50,379 nt of DNA from an uncultured Candidatus Poseidoniales archaeon (GTDB lineage Archaea; Thermoplasmatota; Poseidoniia; Poseidoniales; Poseidoniaceae). Of the stretch, positions 9,191-18,022 are shown piece by piece (the first letter of the stretch is position 1; each line of letters begins with the position of its first letter). Location of the stretch: the NCBI GenBank assembly GCA_905182125.1, contig CAJJAV010000007.1, positions 1-50,379 on the forward strand, given 5' to 3'. The position numbers were made by a program, and so were the translations under genes. Under the pieces are notes generated by a model that had not been told where the DNA came from, did not search any database, and saw only the letters and a program-made list of their open reading frames with translations.

Positions 9191-10432
9191 ATGACCGAGA
9201 GAGTGACAGCCACCACTGCGCCGTACACCATCGGGCGACCTCCGTTTCGTCCGGGTGAAGAGGCTGATTTCGGCGGTAAATTCAAGGAACAGCCCGGTGA
9301 CTTAAATCGGCCTGACCCTCTCACATGCAGTGCTCAAGACACCGTATCCCATGCTGTGGGTTTGGTCCGTGTTCTCAACGATGAAGGCGAAGCACTCGGT
9401 GAGTGGGATCCAAAACTCGATGCTGAGACCTTGATTCAGGGCCTCGAATACATGATGCGTCTGCGTATTTTTGACGACAGAATGATCAAAATGCAACGCA
9501 CTGGAAAACTCTCATTCTACATGCGGTCTTTGGGTGAAGAAGCAATTGCAATCGCCCAGACAATGGCCCTTGAAACTCAGGACTGGATTTTCCCATCCTA
9601 CCGCCAACCAGGCGCTCAATTCGTTCGCGGACGCGACATGGTCAGCATGATCTGCCACTGCATTGGGAACACTGAAGACAACGTCAAGGGACGTCAAATG
9701 CCCGTCCATTACACATGGAAGGAAGGACGCTTTATCTCGATTTCATCCCCGGTTGGAACCCAGTTCTCTCAAGCGGTTGGTGTAGCAATGGCAAGCGCCT
9801 ACAAAGGCGATGATGAGGTTTGTATTTCCTGGTTGGGCGATGGTACCTCTGCTCAAGGCGATTACCATTATGCTCTCAACTTCGCATCCACATTCAAACC
9901 CCCAGTGATCCTCAATGTGGTCAACAATCAGTGGGCTATCTCCACACACGCAAACCTAGCAACGGGTGGCCGCACCTTCGCAGAGCGCGGCCTTGCCTAC
10001 GACATCCCATCGATTCGTGTTGATGGCAACGACTTCTTGGCGCTGTACAGCGTCACCAAGTGGGCTCGCCAACGCGGTGCTGCTGGCTTAGGAGCCACAC
10101 ACATCGAAGTTTACACCTACAGGACGGGCGCTCACTCTTCATCTGATGACCCCTCTGCCTACCGGCCAAGCGAGGAATACAAAAGCTGGCCTGGTGGCGA
10201 TCCTATTGAACGCCTCAAGGACCACTTAATCAAGAACGACATGTGGGATGAAAAGCGCGACGCAGCGCTTGCCCAGAAGATCGATGACGAAGTGATGACT
10301 TCGTACAAAGCAGCATGTGAGTTCGGAGATCTTGCAAGCGGCCCTTACCCACCAGCATCAACAATTTTTACCGAAGTTTACGAAACTGTTCCTTGGCATG
10401 TCCAGGAACAACGCGAGGAACTCGGCAAGTGA
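9191..10432 (+). CDS. bkdA1: 2-oxoacid dehydrogenase E1 alpha subunit (branched-chain type)
   Basis: This 413-residue thiamine-diphosphate subunit performs oxidative decarboxylation of a 2-oxoacid with E1 beta. The ThDP motif runs from GDGTSAQGD to VNNQWAIST (the GDG...NN pattern). The active-site loop YRTGAHSSSDDPSAYR matches the branched-chain E1 alpha loop (HSTSDDSSAYR in the mammalian enzyme), and RQPGAQFVRG fits the family. This makes a branched-chain oxoacid substrate more likely than pyruvate, though archaeal complexes of this type can be promiscuous. The start ATG 9191 lies seven bases after GAGG. The stop overlaps the Shine-Dalgarno of the beta subunit (TGAGGTGA at 10430-10437), suggesting coupled translation. 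Confidence 0.94.
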   Translation: MTERVTATTAPYTIGRPPFRPGEEADFGGKFKEQPGDLNRPDPLTCSAQDTVSHAVGLVRVLNDEGEALGEWDPKLDAETLIQGLEYMMRLRIFDDRMIKMQRTGKLSFYMRSLGEEAIAIAQTMALETQDWIFPSYRQPGAQFVRGRDMVSMICHCIGNTEDNVKGRQMPVHYTWKEGRFISISSPVGTQFSQAVGVAMASAYKGDDEVCISWLGDGTSAQGDYHYALNFASTFKPPVILNVVNNQWAISTHANLATGGRTFAERGLAYDIPSIRVDGNDFLALYSVTKWARQRGAAGLGATHIEVYTYRTGAHSSSDDPSAYRPSEEYKSWPGGDPIERLKDHLIKNDMWDEKRDAALAQKIDDEVMTSYKAACEFGDLASGPYPPASTIFTEVYETVPWHVQEQREELGK

Positions 10433-10439
10433 GGTGACC

Positions 10440-11453
10440 ATGATGACACAAATGAACATGATCAAAGCACTTAATTCAGCCCTTGAGGTTCAACTTGAGA
10501 AGGACCCAAACATCGTTATTTTCGGTGAAGACGTCGGTTTCTTCGGCGGCGTATTTCGGGTAACCGACGGCTTGCAGGCCAAGTTTGGAGAACACCGAGT
10601 GTTCGACTCTCCTTTGGCCGAAGGTGGCATTGCCGCCATCGCTATGGGCATGGGCCTGAATGGTCTTCGACCGGTCGCTGAAATTCAATTCGCAGACTAC
10701 ATCTTCCCTGCCTATGACCAAATCGTCAATGAAATCGCAAAGGTACGCCACCGGTCCGGTGGAGAGTTCACCGCACCGCTTACGTTCCGAACACCCGCTG
10801 GAGGCGGCATCAAGGGAGGCCACCACCATTCGCAATCACCAGAAGCACAATTCACTCACACCCCCGGGCTGAAGGTTGTTTACTGTTCAACACCTTACAA
10901 TGCCAAGGGCTTGTTAACAGCAGCAATCGAATGCAATGATCCCGTTATCTTCTTTGAACCAAAGCGTTGCTATCGTGGTCCGTTTTACGGCGACCCGCAC
11001 AACGTGCCTACATGGAACGACCATCCGGATGCAGAAGTACCAGAAGGCCATTATATCGTGCCAATGGAAGAAGCACGAATCGTTCGTGAAGGTGAAGCAT
11101 GCACTGTCATTGCATGGGGCACCATGGTTCATGTTTGTGAACAAGCCATCAACGATTCAGGCATCGATTGTGAATTGATCGACCTTCAAACCCTGGTGCC
11201 TTGGGACCGAGACACTGTGGTCAACTCAATCAAGAAGACAGGGCGCTGTGTCATCGTTCATGAAGCACCAAAAACCAGCGGATTTGGTGCTGAGATGAGT
11301 GCCTCGATTCAAGAACGCTGTTTCTACCACCTCGAAGCACCAATCACTCGCGTGACCGGTTGGGATACTCCCTTCCCTCACACCACGGAATGGGACTACA
11401 TGCCCAGTCCAGAACGAATTGCCGCAGCAATAAAGAAGACACAGGAGGAATAA
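10440..11453 (+). CDS. bkdA2: 2-oxoacid dehydrogenase E1 beta subunit
   Basis: This is the 337-residue partner of E1 alpha. Typical features are GEDVGFFGGVFRVT near residue 30, the segment FDSPLAEGGIAAIAMGMG, QFADYIFPAYDQI, and the transketolase C-terminal domain with LIDLQTLVPWD and a late VTGWDTPFPH. The frame is open further upstream inside E1 alpha, but the credible start is ATG 10440 (or 10443) directly after TGAGGTGACC. E1 alpha and beta form the alpha2-beta2 decarboxylase. The stop TAA is embedded in the next ribosome site AGGAGGAATAA. Confidence 0.94.
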   Translation: MMTQMNMIKALNSALEVQLEKDPNIVIFGEDVGFFGGVFRVTDGLQAKFGEHRVFDSPLAEGGIAAIAMGMGLNGLRPVAEIQFADYIFPAYDQIVNEIAKVRHRSGGEFTAPLTFRTPAGGGIKGGHHHSQSPEAQFTHTPGLKVVYCSTPYNAKGLLTAAIECNDPVIFFEPKRCYRGPFYGDPHNVPTWNDHPDAEVPEGHYIVPMEEARIVREGEACTVIAWGTMVHVCEQAINDSGIDCELIDLQTLVPWDRDTVVNSIKKTGRCVIVHEAPKTSGFGAEMSASIQERCFYHLEAPITRVTGWDTPFPHTTEWDYMPSPERIAAAIKKTQEE

Positions 11454-11455
11454 AA

Positions 11456-12736
11456 ATGGGAACATTTGCATTTAAAATGCCAGATATTGGAGAGGGCGTC
11501 GTCGAAGGCGAAGTTGTAGAATGGATGGTCGCCGTTGGTGACACCGTCAAAGAAGACGATCCCATTCTCTCAGTCATGACCGACAAAGCAACCGTCGAAA
11601 TCCCTTCACCTGTTGATGGAAAAGTAACCAGAGTGGTTGGTGAAGCCGGTGACATTCTCCCCGTGGGCGTCGTTTGCATTGAATTCGAAGTTGATGGCGC
11701 TGGAAACACATCGGCAACAGAGGAACTTCCTTCAAAGAAAGAAGCTCCTGCAAAGGAAAAAGCCCCTGCCGTCAAGGAAGAAGTCGCAAAGGCTCCTGCT
11801 CCCACTCCAGCCGCTGCACCCGCACCTGCTGCTGCAGTCGCTCGTGCCCCAGGCACCAAAGCTCTTGCAAGCCCCGCTGTTCGTCAACGAGCTCGTGAGG
11901 CAAACATCAGCCTCGATCATGTTGCAGGAAGCGGTCCCGCAGGAAGAATCAGTCATGCTGATTTGGATGCACACATCGCTGGAGGCGCATCCGGCGCCAG
12001 CCGAGCCGCACCAATTGGCGGCCGTGCACGGGTTGAACTCAACGGAACAGAGGCCATCAAGGTCATTGGTCTGCGCCGAAAGATAGCAGATTCAATGATC
12101 GCATCGTACTCGACCATCCCTCACTTCTCCTACTTTGAAGAAGTTGATGTGACCGCTTTGGAAGACCTCCGTCAGCACCTCAACGCAACTCGACCTGAGG
12201 GCGCTCCAAAACTCACCTACTTGCCCTTCATCATGCAGTCGCTCGTCAAGGCACTTGCTAAGAGCCCAGAATGCAACGCACTTTACGATGATGATGCCAA
12301 CGTCGTCACTCGACATGAAGCCATCAATCTCGGAATTGCAACTCAAACCGATCGAGGACTGTTTGTCCCAGTGGTCAAGCACGTCGAAGCAATGGACATC
12401 TGGCAGTCTGCCTCAGAGATGGTTCGTGTCACCACCGCAACCCGCGATGGCAAAGCCGGTGTGGATGACCTCAGCGGTTCCACATTCACCATCACCAGCC
12501 TAGGTCGCCTCGGTGGCCTCGGTGCAACACCAATCATCAATAAGCCTGAAGTCGGTATTCTTGGCGTTCACAACGCAACTGACCGTGCCGTTGTTCGCAA
12601 CGGTGCTGTTGTGATTCGTCGAATGATGAACCTCTCGTCGTCGTGGGACCACCGAGTGGTCGATGGACATGACGGAGCAACCTTGGTTCAACTGGTGAAG
12701 ACCTACCTCGAGAATCCTGCGACCATCTTTATGTGA
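11456..12736 (+). CDS. bkdB: Dihydrolipoamide acyltransferase E2
   Basis: This 426-residue core protein carries the swinging lipoyl arm and transfers the acyl group to CoA. Residues 1-80 form one lipoyl domain with the lipoylated Lys44 in MTDKATVEI. An Ala/Pro/Lys-rich linker follows (about 85-135). The peripheral-subunit-binding domain begins near ASPAVRQRAREANI and ends GRISHADLDAHI. The C-terminal acyltransferase domain carries the catalytic SSSWDHRVVDG. The start ATG 11456 sits five bases after AGGAGGA. Lys44 is the probable target of the LipA (8153) and LipB (26414) encoded in the same window. Confidence 0.95.
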   Translation: MGTFAFKMPDIGEGVVEGEVVEWMVAVGDTVKEDDPILSVMTDKATVEIPSPVDGKVTRVVGEAGDILPVGVVCIEFEVDGAGNTSATEELPSKKEAPAKEKAPAVKEEVAKAPAPTPAAAPAPAAAVARAPGTKALASPAVRQRAREANISLDHVAGSGPAGRISHADLDAHIAGGASGASRAAPIGGRARVELNGTEAIKVIGLRRKIADSMIASYSTIPHFSYFEEVDVTALEDLRQHLNATRPEGAPKLTYLPFIMQSLVKALAKSPECNALYDDDANVVTRHEAINLGIATQTDRGLFVPVVKHVEAMDIWQSASEMVRVTTATRDGKAGVDDLSGSTFTITSLGRLGGLGATPIINKPEVGILGVHNATDRAVVRNGAVVIRRMMNLSSSWDHRVVDGHDGATLVQLVKTYLENPATIFM

Positions 12737-12748
12737 GGTTTGATTTAT

Positions 12749-14179
12749 ATGGAGACAAAGAAGTGTAAAGTTCTCGTCATCGGCGCTGGCCCAGGTGGTT
12801 ACGTCGCAGCAATTCGTGCCGGTCAACTCGGCCTTTCAACAATCATTGTTGAAGGCGAAAAGGTTGGAGGCACCTGCCTCATCCGTGGTTGCATCCCCTC
12901 GAAAGCACTGATCCACGCAGCCCACAAGTTCCACAGTTTGGCCAAGCATGCCTCAAATGACGGCCACATGGGGATTTCAATCCCAGGACCGGCCGAACTC
13001 AACATGGCGAACCTCGTCAATTGGAAAGAGAACATTGTGACCCGACTCAACAAAGGTGTCCAGCACCTGCTCAAGAACGCCGGCGCAGAACTCATCATTG
13101 GATGGGCCGAATTCCAAGATGCCAAGACCGTTAAAATCGGTGAAGGAAAAGACGCTATCATCGTCCAGGCAGACCATGTCATCTTGGCAAATGGTTCAGT
13201 CCCGATTGAACTTCCGTTCATGCCTTATGATGAACATGTCATCTCTTCAAGAGAAGCACTTTCACTCGAAACACTACCAAAGCATGTCGCTATTGTTGGT
13301 GGAGGATACATCGGATTGGAATTAGGCATCACCTTCAGGATGCTTGGTTCTGAAGTCACCGTCGTCGAAGCAATGGACAGCGTGCTGCCAATCTTCGACA
13401 AGGAACTGCGACGACCGTTGGAGATCTCCATCAAGAAGCAGAAAATTACGACCCATCTCGGCGTATTTGCAAAGGGAACAGAAGCCACCAAAGATGGACG
13501 AATCCAACTCAACTTCATCGATAAGAACGAGAAGGATGAGAAAAAGATGCAAAACGTGGTCGTCGACAAGGTGCTTGTCACCGTTGGTCGAAAACCAAAT
13601 TCAGCATCCTTATCCCCGACCGGTGTAGCGCTCGATGAACGAGGCTTTGTCAAGGTCAACGACCGATGTGAAACCAACATGAAGGGCGTCTATGCCATTG
13701 GTGACGTATGTGACTCTGGTGAAATGCTGGCTCACGTCGCCTCCTTCCAGGGGGAAATGGTTGCAGAAATTATTGCTGGGAAGAAGCGAGCCTACGACCC
13801 TGTGGCCGTTCCAGCCATCGTCTTCACCGAACCTGAAATCGTCTCTGTTGGTCTTTCTCCCGAAGAAGCTGAAGCCGCCGGACATCCGGTTATCATTGGT
13901 AAATTCCCACTTGGTGCAAACGGTCGCGCCTTAACACAGGAAGCAGAGAAATCTGCTGGGTTCATCCGAATCTGTGCCCGTGAAGACGATCACCGAATCT
14001 TGGGGATCCAAGGTGTTGGAACGCACATCAGCGAACTGGTTGGCGAATGGACACTTGCTCTTGAGATGGGTGCTTTACTCGAAGATATTGCAGGCACCAT
14101 CCACGCCCACCCAACCATGACCGAGATGACTCACGAAGGCGTCTTGGCAACCTTGGGACACGCCATTCACAGCGCTTGA
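12749..14179 (+). CDS. lpdA: Dihydrolipoyl dehydrogenase E3
   Basis: This 476-residue flavoprotein reoxidises dihydrolipoamide with NAD+. The FAD motif is [17 protein letters not shown] (residues 12-28), the redox disulfide is Cys43-Cys48 ([13 protein letters not shown]), the NAD motif is [10 protein letters not shown] and the C-terminal catalytic dyad is His454-Glu459 (HAHPTMTE). A TTG nine bases upstream is possible, but ATG 12749 has better spacing from GAGG at 12735-12738. It is the last gene of the operon. Immediately beyond its stop, on the other strand, lies the cysS remnant. Confidence 0.95.
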   Translation: METKKCKVLVIGAGPGGYVAAIRAGQLGLSTIIVEGEKVGGTCLIRGCIPSKALIHAAHKFHSLAKHASNDGHMGISIPGPAELNMANLVNWKENIVTRLNKGVQHLLKNAGAELIIGWAEFQDAKTVKIGEGKDAIIVQADHVILANGSVPIELPFMPYDEHVISSREALSLETLPKHVAIVGGGYIGLELGITFRMLGSEVTVVEAMDSVLPIFDKELRRPLEISIKKQKITTHLGVFAKGTEATKDGRIQLNFIDKNEKDEKKMQNVVVDKVLVTVGRKPNSASLSPTGVALDERGFVKVNDRCETNMKGVYAIGDVCDSGEMLAHVASFQGEMVAEIIAGKKRAYDPVAVPAIVFTEPEIVSVGLSPEEAEAAGHPVIIGKFPLGANGRALTQEAEKSAGFIRICAREDDHRILGIQGVGTHISELVGEWTLALEMGALLEDIAGTIHAHPTMTEMTHEGVLATLGHAIHSA

Positions 14180-14184
14180 GGCAA

Positions 14185-14362
14185 TGAGGGCCCACTTGTC
14201 GCCAGCGATGTATCAAATCAAAAGCGATGTAACAACGTGCATCACCCAAAGGACATAGATCGTAAACCGTTACTCCGCAAACATACATCCCTACTTTCCT
14301 AGAGATTGAGTCTTAAAATCGACTTTTTCTCTGCGGCAAGTGTCGTGAAGGCGGAGTGGCAT
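14185..14362 (-). pseudogene. cysS: cysS (cysteinyl-tRNA synthetase) N-terminal remnant
   Basis: From ATG 14362 the minus strand reads MPLRLHDTCRREKVDF, the usual CysRS opening, then meets a stop (TAG) just after LGK. Shifting by one base in the run GGAAAG restores [13 protein letters not shown], followed by [13 protein letters not shown], unmistakably the first 60 or so residues of CysRS. The HIGH signature is destroyed (CPLGDAR where CHIGHAR is expected; both His lost). The remaining 400 or so residues are absent, and homology ends at the 3' end of the E3 gene. Frameshift, lost catalytic motif and truncation together show a decayed gene. An intact copy should exist elsewhere in the genome. 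Confidence 0.85.
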
Positions 14363-14427
14363 GTGAACAGGTCAACAGTGTAATCCCTCTCACTTGAAGG
14401 TTCATACGCAACAGGTGCTTCGCATGG

Positions 14428-15171
14428 ATGAGACTCATGTTTGATTTGACCTCCAGTGATGGTATTGGGTTTTTGAATCGACGAATCAAAGACACTCAGT
14501 TGATTCAAATTTCATGGATATTGCCAACAGCATCGATTATATTGGCAACACTCATACATTATTTTTCAGGGAATTATCGAGACATACCGTTCTTCATATC
14601 CGAAACAGATCATCCCGGATTAGAAGATCACATTTTTTCGATTGGGCTCTTTTTATCTGCATTAATCCAAACCATTGTTTCATTCCGCCTCTACATTTTG
14701 TTCAAGCCAATCGCTTCACCCAAATTACATCTTCTCGCCTTATTGTGTGGCCTAGCAACATCAACCCACCTCGCAGTATTATCATTTGCAACTATGGATC
14801 AATACCTTGAGGTCCATATTTACACTGCAATGGTTGTCTTTCACGGAGGCTTTGCGTGGGCCTTTGCAACACATTTTTCACTACCAAAATCAAAATCTAA
14901 AGGGAGGGAAGTACGAGTCTACTCGCTGCTGCTTGCCTTTGCATCTCTTGTTGTTATGACCGTTTCAATTCGAGATGGAATACAATCTGGAGAAAGGGAA
15001 TTAGGCGTTCACTCTTCCGAAATCGGCTTAGAATATCTGCAACCTTGGGTCAATTATGCTGCTCCAGCAGAATACCTACTTTTCTTCGGACTTATCGGAT
15101 GTTTAGCATCATTCCGTTGGGACGTTAAGGAGCACACCACCAAGGGCCAAGATACGCCTGTCGAGGGTTGA
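14428..15171 (+). CDS. Six-helix integral membrane protein, possibly DRAM/Frag1-like
   Basis: The 247-residue product shows about six hydrophobic segments (around residues 25-45, 68-90, 100-118, 130-148, 163-180 and 212-232) and no signal peptide. The short motif FISETDHPGLEDHIF after helix 1 and the QPWVNYAAPAEYLLFF segment in the last helix are reminiscent of the Frag1/DRAM/Sfk1 membrane family, but this is a weak match. The gene is visibly AT-rich: sampled lines have 35-40% GC, against about 53% in the neighbouring E3 gene. It runs opposite to the flanking remnants of cysS and mutY, and its 3' end overlaps the mutY remnant, which suggests a recent insertion. ATG 14428 is preceded by AGGTG about ten bases upstream. 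Confidence 0.7.
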   Translation: MRLMFDLTSSDGIGFLNRRIKDTQLIQISWILPTASIILATLIHYFSGNYRDIPFFISETDHPGLEDHIFSIGLFLSALIQTIVSFRLYILFKPIASPKLHLLALLCGLATSTHLAVLSFATMDQYLEVHIYTAMVVFHGGFAWAFATHFSLPKSKSKGREVRVYSLLLAFASLVVMTVSIRDGIQSGERELGVHSSEIGLEYLQPWVNYAAPAEYLLFFGLIGCLASFRWDVKEHTTKGQDTPVEG

Positions 15172-15567
15172 GAGAGCAACGATATTTGGATCAATGCCTT
15201 GTTCACAGACATCCTTTCAGACATGAACATTCATCGCTCGATGTGATAAAATATGCTTGACACAACCAAGATATTCAAGTCCTTGAGAATCAAGTTCCTC
15301 TTCAATACGTGGACCCCAAAGCCCAGCAAATAATCCTGAATCAGGACGTTGTATCAATTCAGGCAAACTTTGAGAATCAACTTTGAGAAAGCATTGAAGT
15401 TCAATCGTCGTTTTCTTTTGCTTTTTAGGCCGTGGCAATGCGTTGGCTCGAAATGTTCCTTGGTAACTCCCACTCACAGGACAAACACTGCATGTAGGGT
15501 TTCTTGGTCCTTGGGCGGAAGTAAAATGCTTCCAGCCAGTAGAAACTTCAGCGGTGGAAGGCTGTGT
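15109..15567 (-). pseudogene. mutY: mutY (A/G-specific adenine glycosylase) C-terminal remnant
   Basis: Directly after the nrdA stop and in the same frame, the minus strand encodes the end of MutY without a start codon or the catalytic HhH domain. The iron-sulfur loop remains as PTCSVCPVSGSY: two Cys are kept and the fourth Cys position is Tyr. A NUDIX-like C-terminal domain follows (LIQRPDSGLFAGLWGPR, then VKHILSHRAMNVHV). A TGA at 15219-15217 interrupts the frame, but beyond it the same frame continues with NIVALSTLDRRILALGG, resembling the MutY C-terminal helix, into the antisense of the membrane-protein gene. Loss of the N-terminal two thirds, loss of cluster ligands and an internal stop show a pseudogene. 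Confidence 0.82.
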
Positions 15568-17961
15568 TCACGAGCCGCAACTCAAGCAGTCGTCAGGAGT
15601 GTCAAGCGAGCAAGCAATAGCTTCGAGGCTGGATATTTCTTCAGCTCGGTCGGCTAAGCCACCAACGGTTTGATCCTCTGTCTTCTTGGCTTCAACAGTA
15701 AACTGAATCGCATCTGCTGCTGCCTTGGTTCGCAGATAGTACATGCCGGTTTTCAGGCCCTGTTTCCATCCGTAGAAGTGCATTGAAGTGACCTTTGCAG
15801 GGTTTGCGTCCACCATGTGGATGTTCATCGATTGACTTTGGTCGACGTAAGCCCCACGGTCAGCAGCCATATCCAAGACGTGACGTTGCTTGATTTCCCA
15901 GGTGGTCTTGTAAAGTTCCTTGATCGAATCAGGGATGCCTTCAATCGCTTGAATGGAACCTTTGTGGCGAAGGATTTCGTCCTTCATTCCAATGCTCCAG
16001 AGATCCAATTCAATCAGGTCTCGGACCAAGTGCTTGTTGAGCACGATGAATTCGCCAGAGAGGGTTCGGCGCACGTAGAGGTTGGAAGTGAAGGCTTCAA
16101 AGCACTCATTGTTTCCAAGGATTTGCGAGGTCGATGCAGTTGGCATTGGGGCCAAGAGCAGCGAGTTGCGCATTCCATGTTCCACGATTTCGTTCTTCAG
16201 TGTCGTCCAATCCCAACGGCCACTGTGGTCGTTCATGCCCCAAAGGTCGAATTGTAATTGACCTTGGCTGGCAGGTGAGCCTTGGAATGTCGAATAAGGG
16301 CCCTCTACAACCGCTCCGTCCTTCGATGCGGTGCACGCTGCGAAGTACAGGGTTTCGAAAATCTCCTTGTTGAGTTGTCGAGCTTCCGGGCTCTCAAACG
16401 GCAACTTCAGCAAAGCAAAAGTGTCGGCGAGGCCTTGAACACCAAGACCAATTGGTCGATGGCGCATGTTGGAGTTTCGTGCTTCTGGGACCGGGTAGTA
16501 GTTGACATCGATCACACGGTTGAGATTTCCAGTTGCGTGGTAAGTGACATCATATAACAACTGGTGATTGAAGGTCTTCGTTTCGACATCAACGTACTTG
16601 TTGAGAGCGATTGAAGCAAGGTTGCAAACAGCCACTTCGTCCTTTGCAGTGTATTCCATAATCTCTGTGCACAGGTTCGACGAGCGAATGGTTCCGAGGT
16701 TCTTCTGATTGGATTTCTCATTTGCAGCATCCTTGTAGAGCATGTAAGGAGTTCCAGTCTCAATTTGAGATTCGACAACTTTGTCCCAAACTGTTCGTGC
16801 TGGGATGGTCTCACGTGCGAGGCCTTGTGCCTCATAAGATTCGTACAATTCCTTGAATTCTGCACCATATGCATCCTGAAGACCAGGGCATTCATTGGGG
16901 CAGAAGAAGGACCAGTCGGCAGCTTGTTCGACGCGTTCCATGAACAAATCAGGTGTCCATAGAGCGTAGAACAAATCACGAGCACGGAGTTCTTCCTTGC
17001 CGTGGTTCTTTCGCAAATCGAGGAAAGCGAGGATATCCGGGTGCCATGGTTCGAGGTAGATCGCAATCGAACCCTTTCGCTTGCCGCCACCTTGGTCGAC
17101 GTAGCGAGCGGTGTCGTTGAAGACACGGAGCATAGGCACGATACCGTTGCTTTGGCCGTTGGTGCCCTTGATGTAGGAGCCCTTTGAGCGAATGTGGTGG
17201 ATGGAGAGTCCGATTCCACCTGCAGACTTGGAAATCAAGGCACACTGCTTGAGGGTGTCATAAATTCCATCGAGGGAATCATCTTGCATTGTCAAGAGGA
17301 AACAGGACGACATCTGTGGCGTTGGTGTACCAGAATTGAACAGGGTTGGAGTGGCGTGAGTGAAGTAGCCTTGACTCATCAGATCATAAGTTTCGAGAGC
17401 CTTTGGGATGTTTTCGTGGTGGATACCAACTGCAACACGCATCAACATGTGCTGTGGTCGTTCTGCAACCTCGCCATACAAACGCAAAAGATAGGAACGC
17501 TCGAGGGTCTTGAATCCAAAGTAATCGTAATTGTGGTCACGGGTGTAGTCGATGTGATTGTCGAGAACATCGGCGTTGTCCATGATAATTTTGAAGACTT
17601 CTTCAGAAATCAAGGGCGCGTGCTTGCCGGATTCTGGGTCGATGTACTCCCTCAAATCGGTGATAACTTCAGTGAATTTATCCTTGGTTGAACGGTGGAG
17701 GTCGTCAACACAGATGCGTGCTGCGAGTCGACTGTAGTCTGGGTGTTGAGACGCAAGGGAGGCGGCGGTCTCAGCAGCAAGTTGGTCGAGTTCGCGGGTG
17801 GTGACGCCATCGTACAAGCCTTCGATGGTCAGCTTGGTCACGTGACCTGGGTCGATCCAAACTGGATCGAGTCCGTAGGTCAAGGTACGAAGCTTGTCGT
17901 GGATGGCATCGAAACGCACATCCTCTCGTTCTCCTTTTCTGTTTACTACTTGCATGGTCAT
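15568..17961 (-). CDS. nrdA: Ribonucleotide reductase class Ia large subunit, eukaryote-like
   Basis: This 797-residue R1 reduces ribonucleotides. An N-terminal ATP-cone (residues 3-90) starts [16 protein letters not shown], closely resembling human RRM1. Catalytic residues keep human spacing: Cys220 and Cys446 (redox pair), Asn429, Cys431 (thiyl) and Glu433 in SNLCTEI; human numbers are 218, 444, 427, 429 and 431. The radical-transfer pair is in [10 protein letters not shown], and the C-terminal shuttle is CLSCGS. Long blocks such as [20 protein letters not shown] and [13 protein letters not shown] match the eukaryotic enzyme almost exactly, and the length (human 792) agrees. ATG 17961 has a strong GGAGG seven bases upstream. 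The gene follows nrdB, 61 nt apart. Confidence 0.96.
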   Translation of the reverse strand: MTMQVVNRKGEREDVRFDAIHDKLRTLTYGLDPVWIDPGHVTKLTIEGLYDGVTTRELDQLAAETAASLASQHPDYSRLAARICVDDLHRSTKDKFTEVITDLREYIDPESGKHAPLISEEVFKIIMDNADVLDNHIDYTRDHNYDYFGFKTLERSYLLRLYGEVAERPQHMLMRVAVGIHHENIPKALETYDLMSQGYFTHATPTLFNSGTPTPQMSSCFLLTMQDDSLDGIYDTLKQCALISKSAGGIGLSIHHIRSKGSYIKGTNGQSNGIVPMLRVFNDTARYVDQGGGKRKGSIAIYLEPWHPDILAFLDLRKNHGKEELRARDLFYALWTPDLFMERVEQAADWSFFCPNECPGLQDAYGAEFKELYESYEAQGLARETIPARTVWDKVVESQIETGTPYMLYKDAANEKSNQKNLGTIRSSNLCTEIMEYTAKDEVAVCNLASIALNKYVDVETKTFNHQLLYDVTYHATGNLNRVIDVNYYPVPEARNSNMRHRPIGLGVQGLADTFALLKLPFESPEARQLNKEIFETLYFAACTASKDGAVVEGPYSTFQGSPASQGQLQFDLWGMNDHSGRWDWTTLKNEIVEHGMRNSLLLAPMPTASTSQILGNNECFEAFTSNLYVRRTLSGEFIVLNKHLVRDLIELDLWSIGMKDEILRHKGSIQAIEGIPDSIKELYKTTWEIKQRHVLDMAADRGAYVDQSQSMNIHMVDANPAKVTSMHFYGWKQGLKTGMYYLRTKAAADAIQFTVEAKKTEDQTVGGLADRAEEISSLEAIACSLDTPDDCLSCGS

Positions 17962-18022
17962 ATTTTTTCCTCCATTTCTAAATTGTGTGATTGCGCAGTA
18001 TCTTCATATCATCGCGTACGGC

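Noticed and set aside
15217-15219. TGA recoding (selenocysteine or readthrough) in the mutY remnant
   Set aside because: The N-terminal catalytic domain is missing and cluster cysteines are lost, so decay explains the stop more simply. No insertion element is visible.
15217-15477. Independent 86-residue gene starting at GTG 15477
   Set aside because: The frame upstream of the GTG is also MutY-like and continues back to the nrdA stop, so this is the inside of a truncated gene, not a start.
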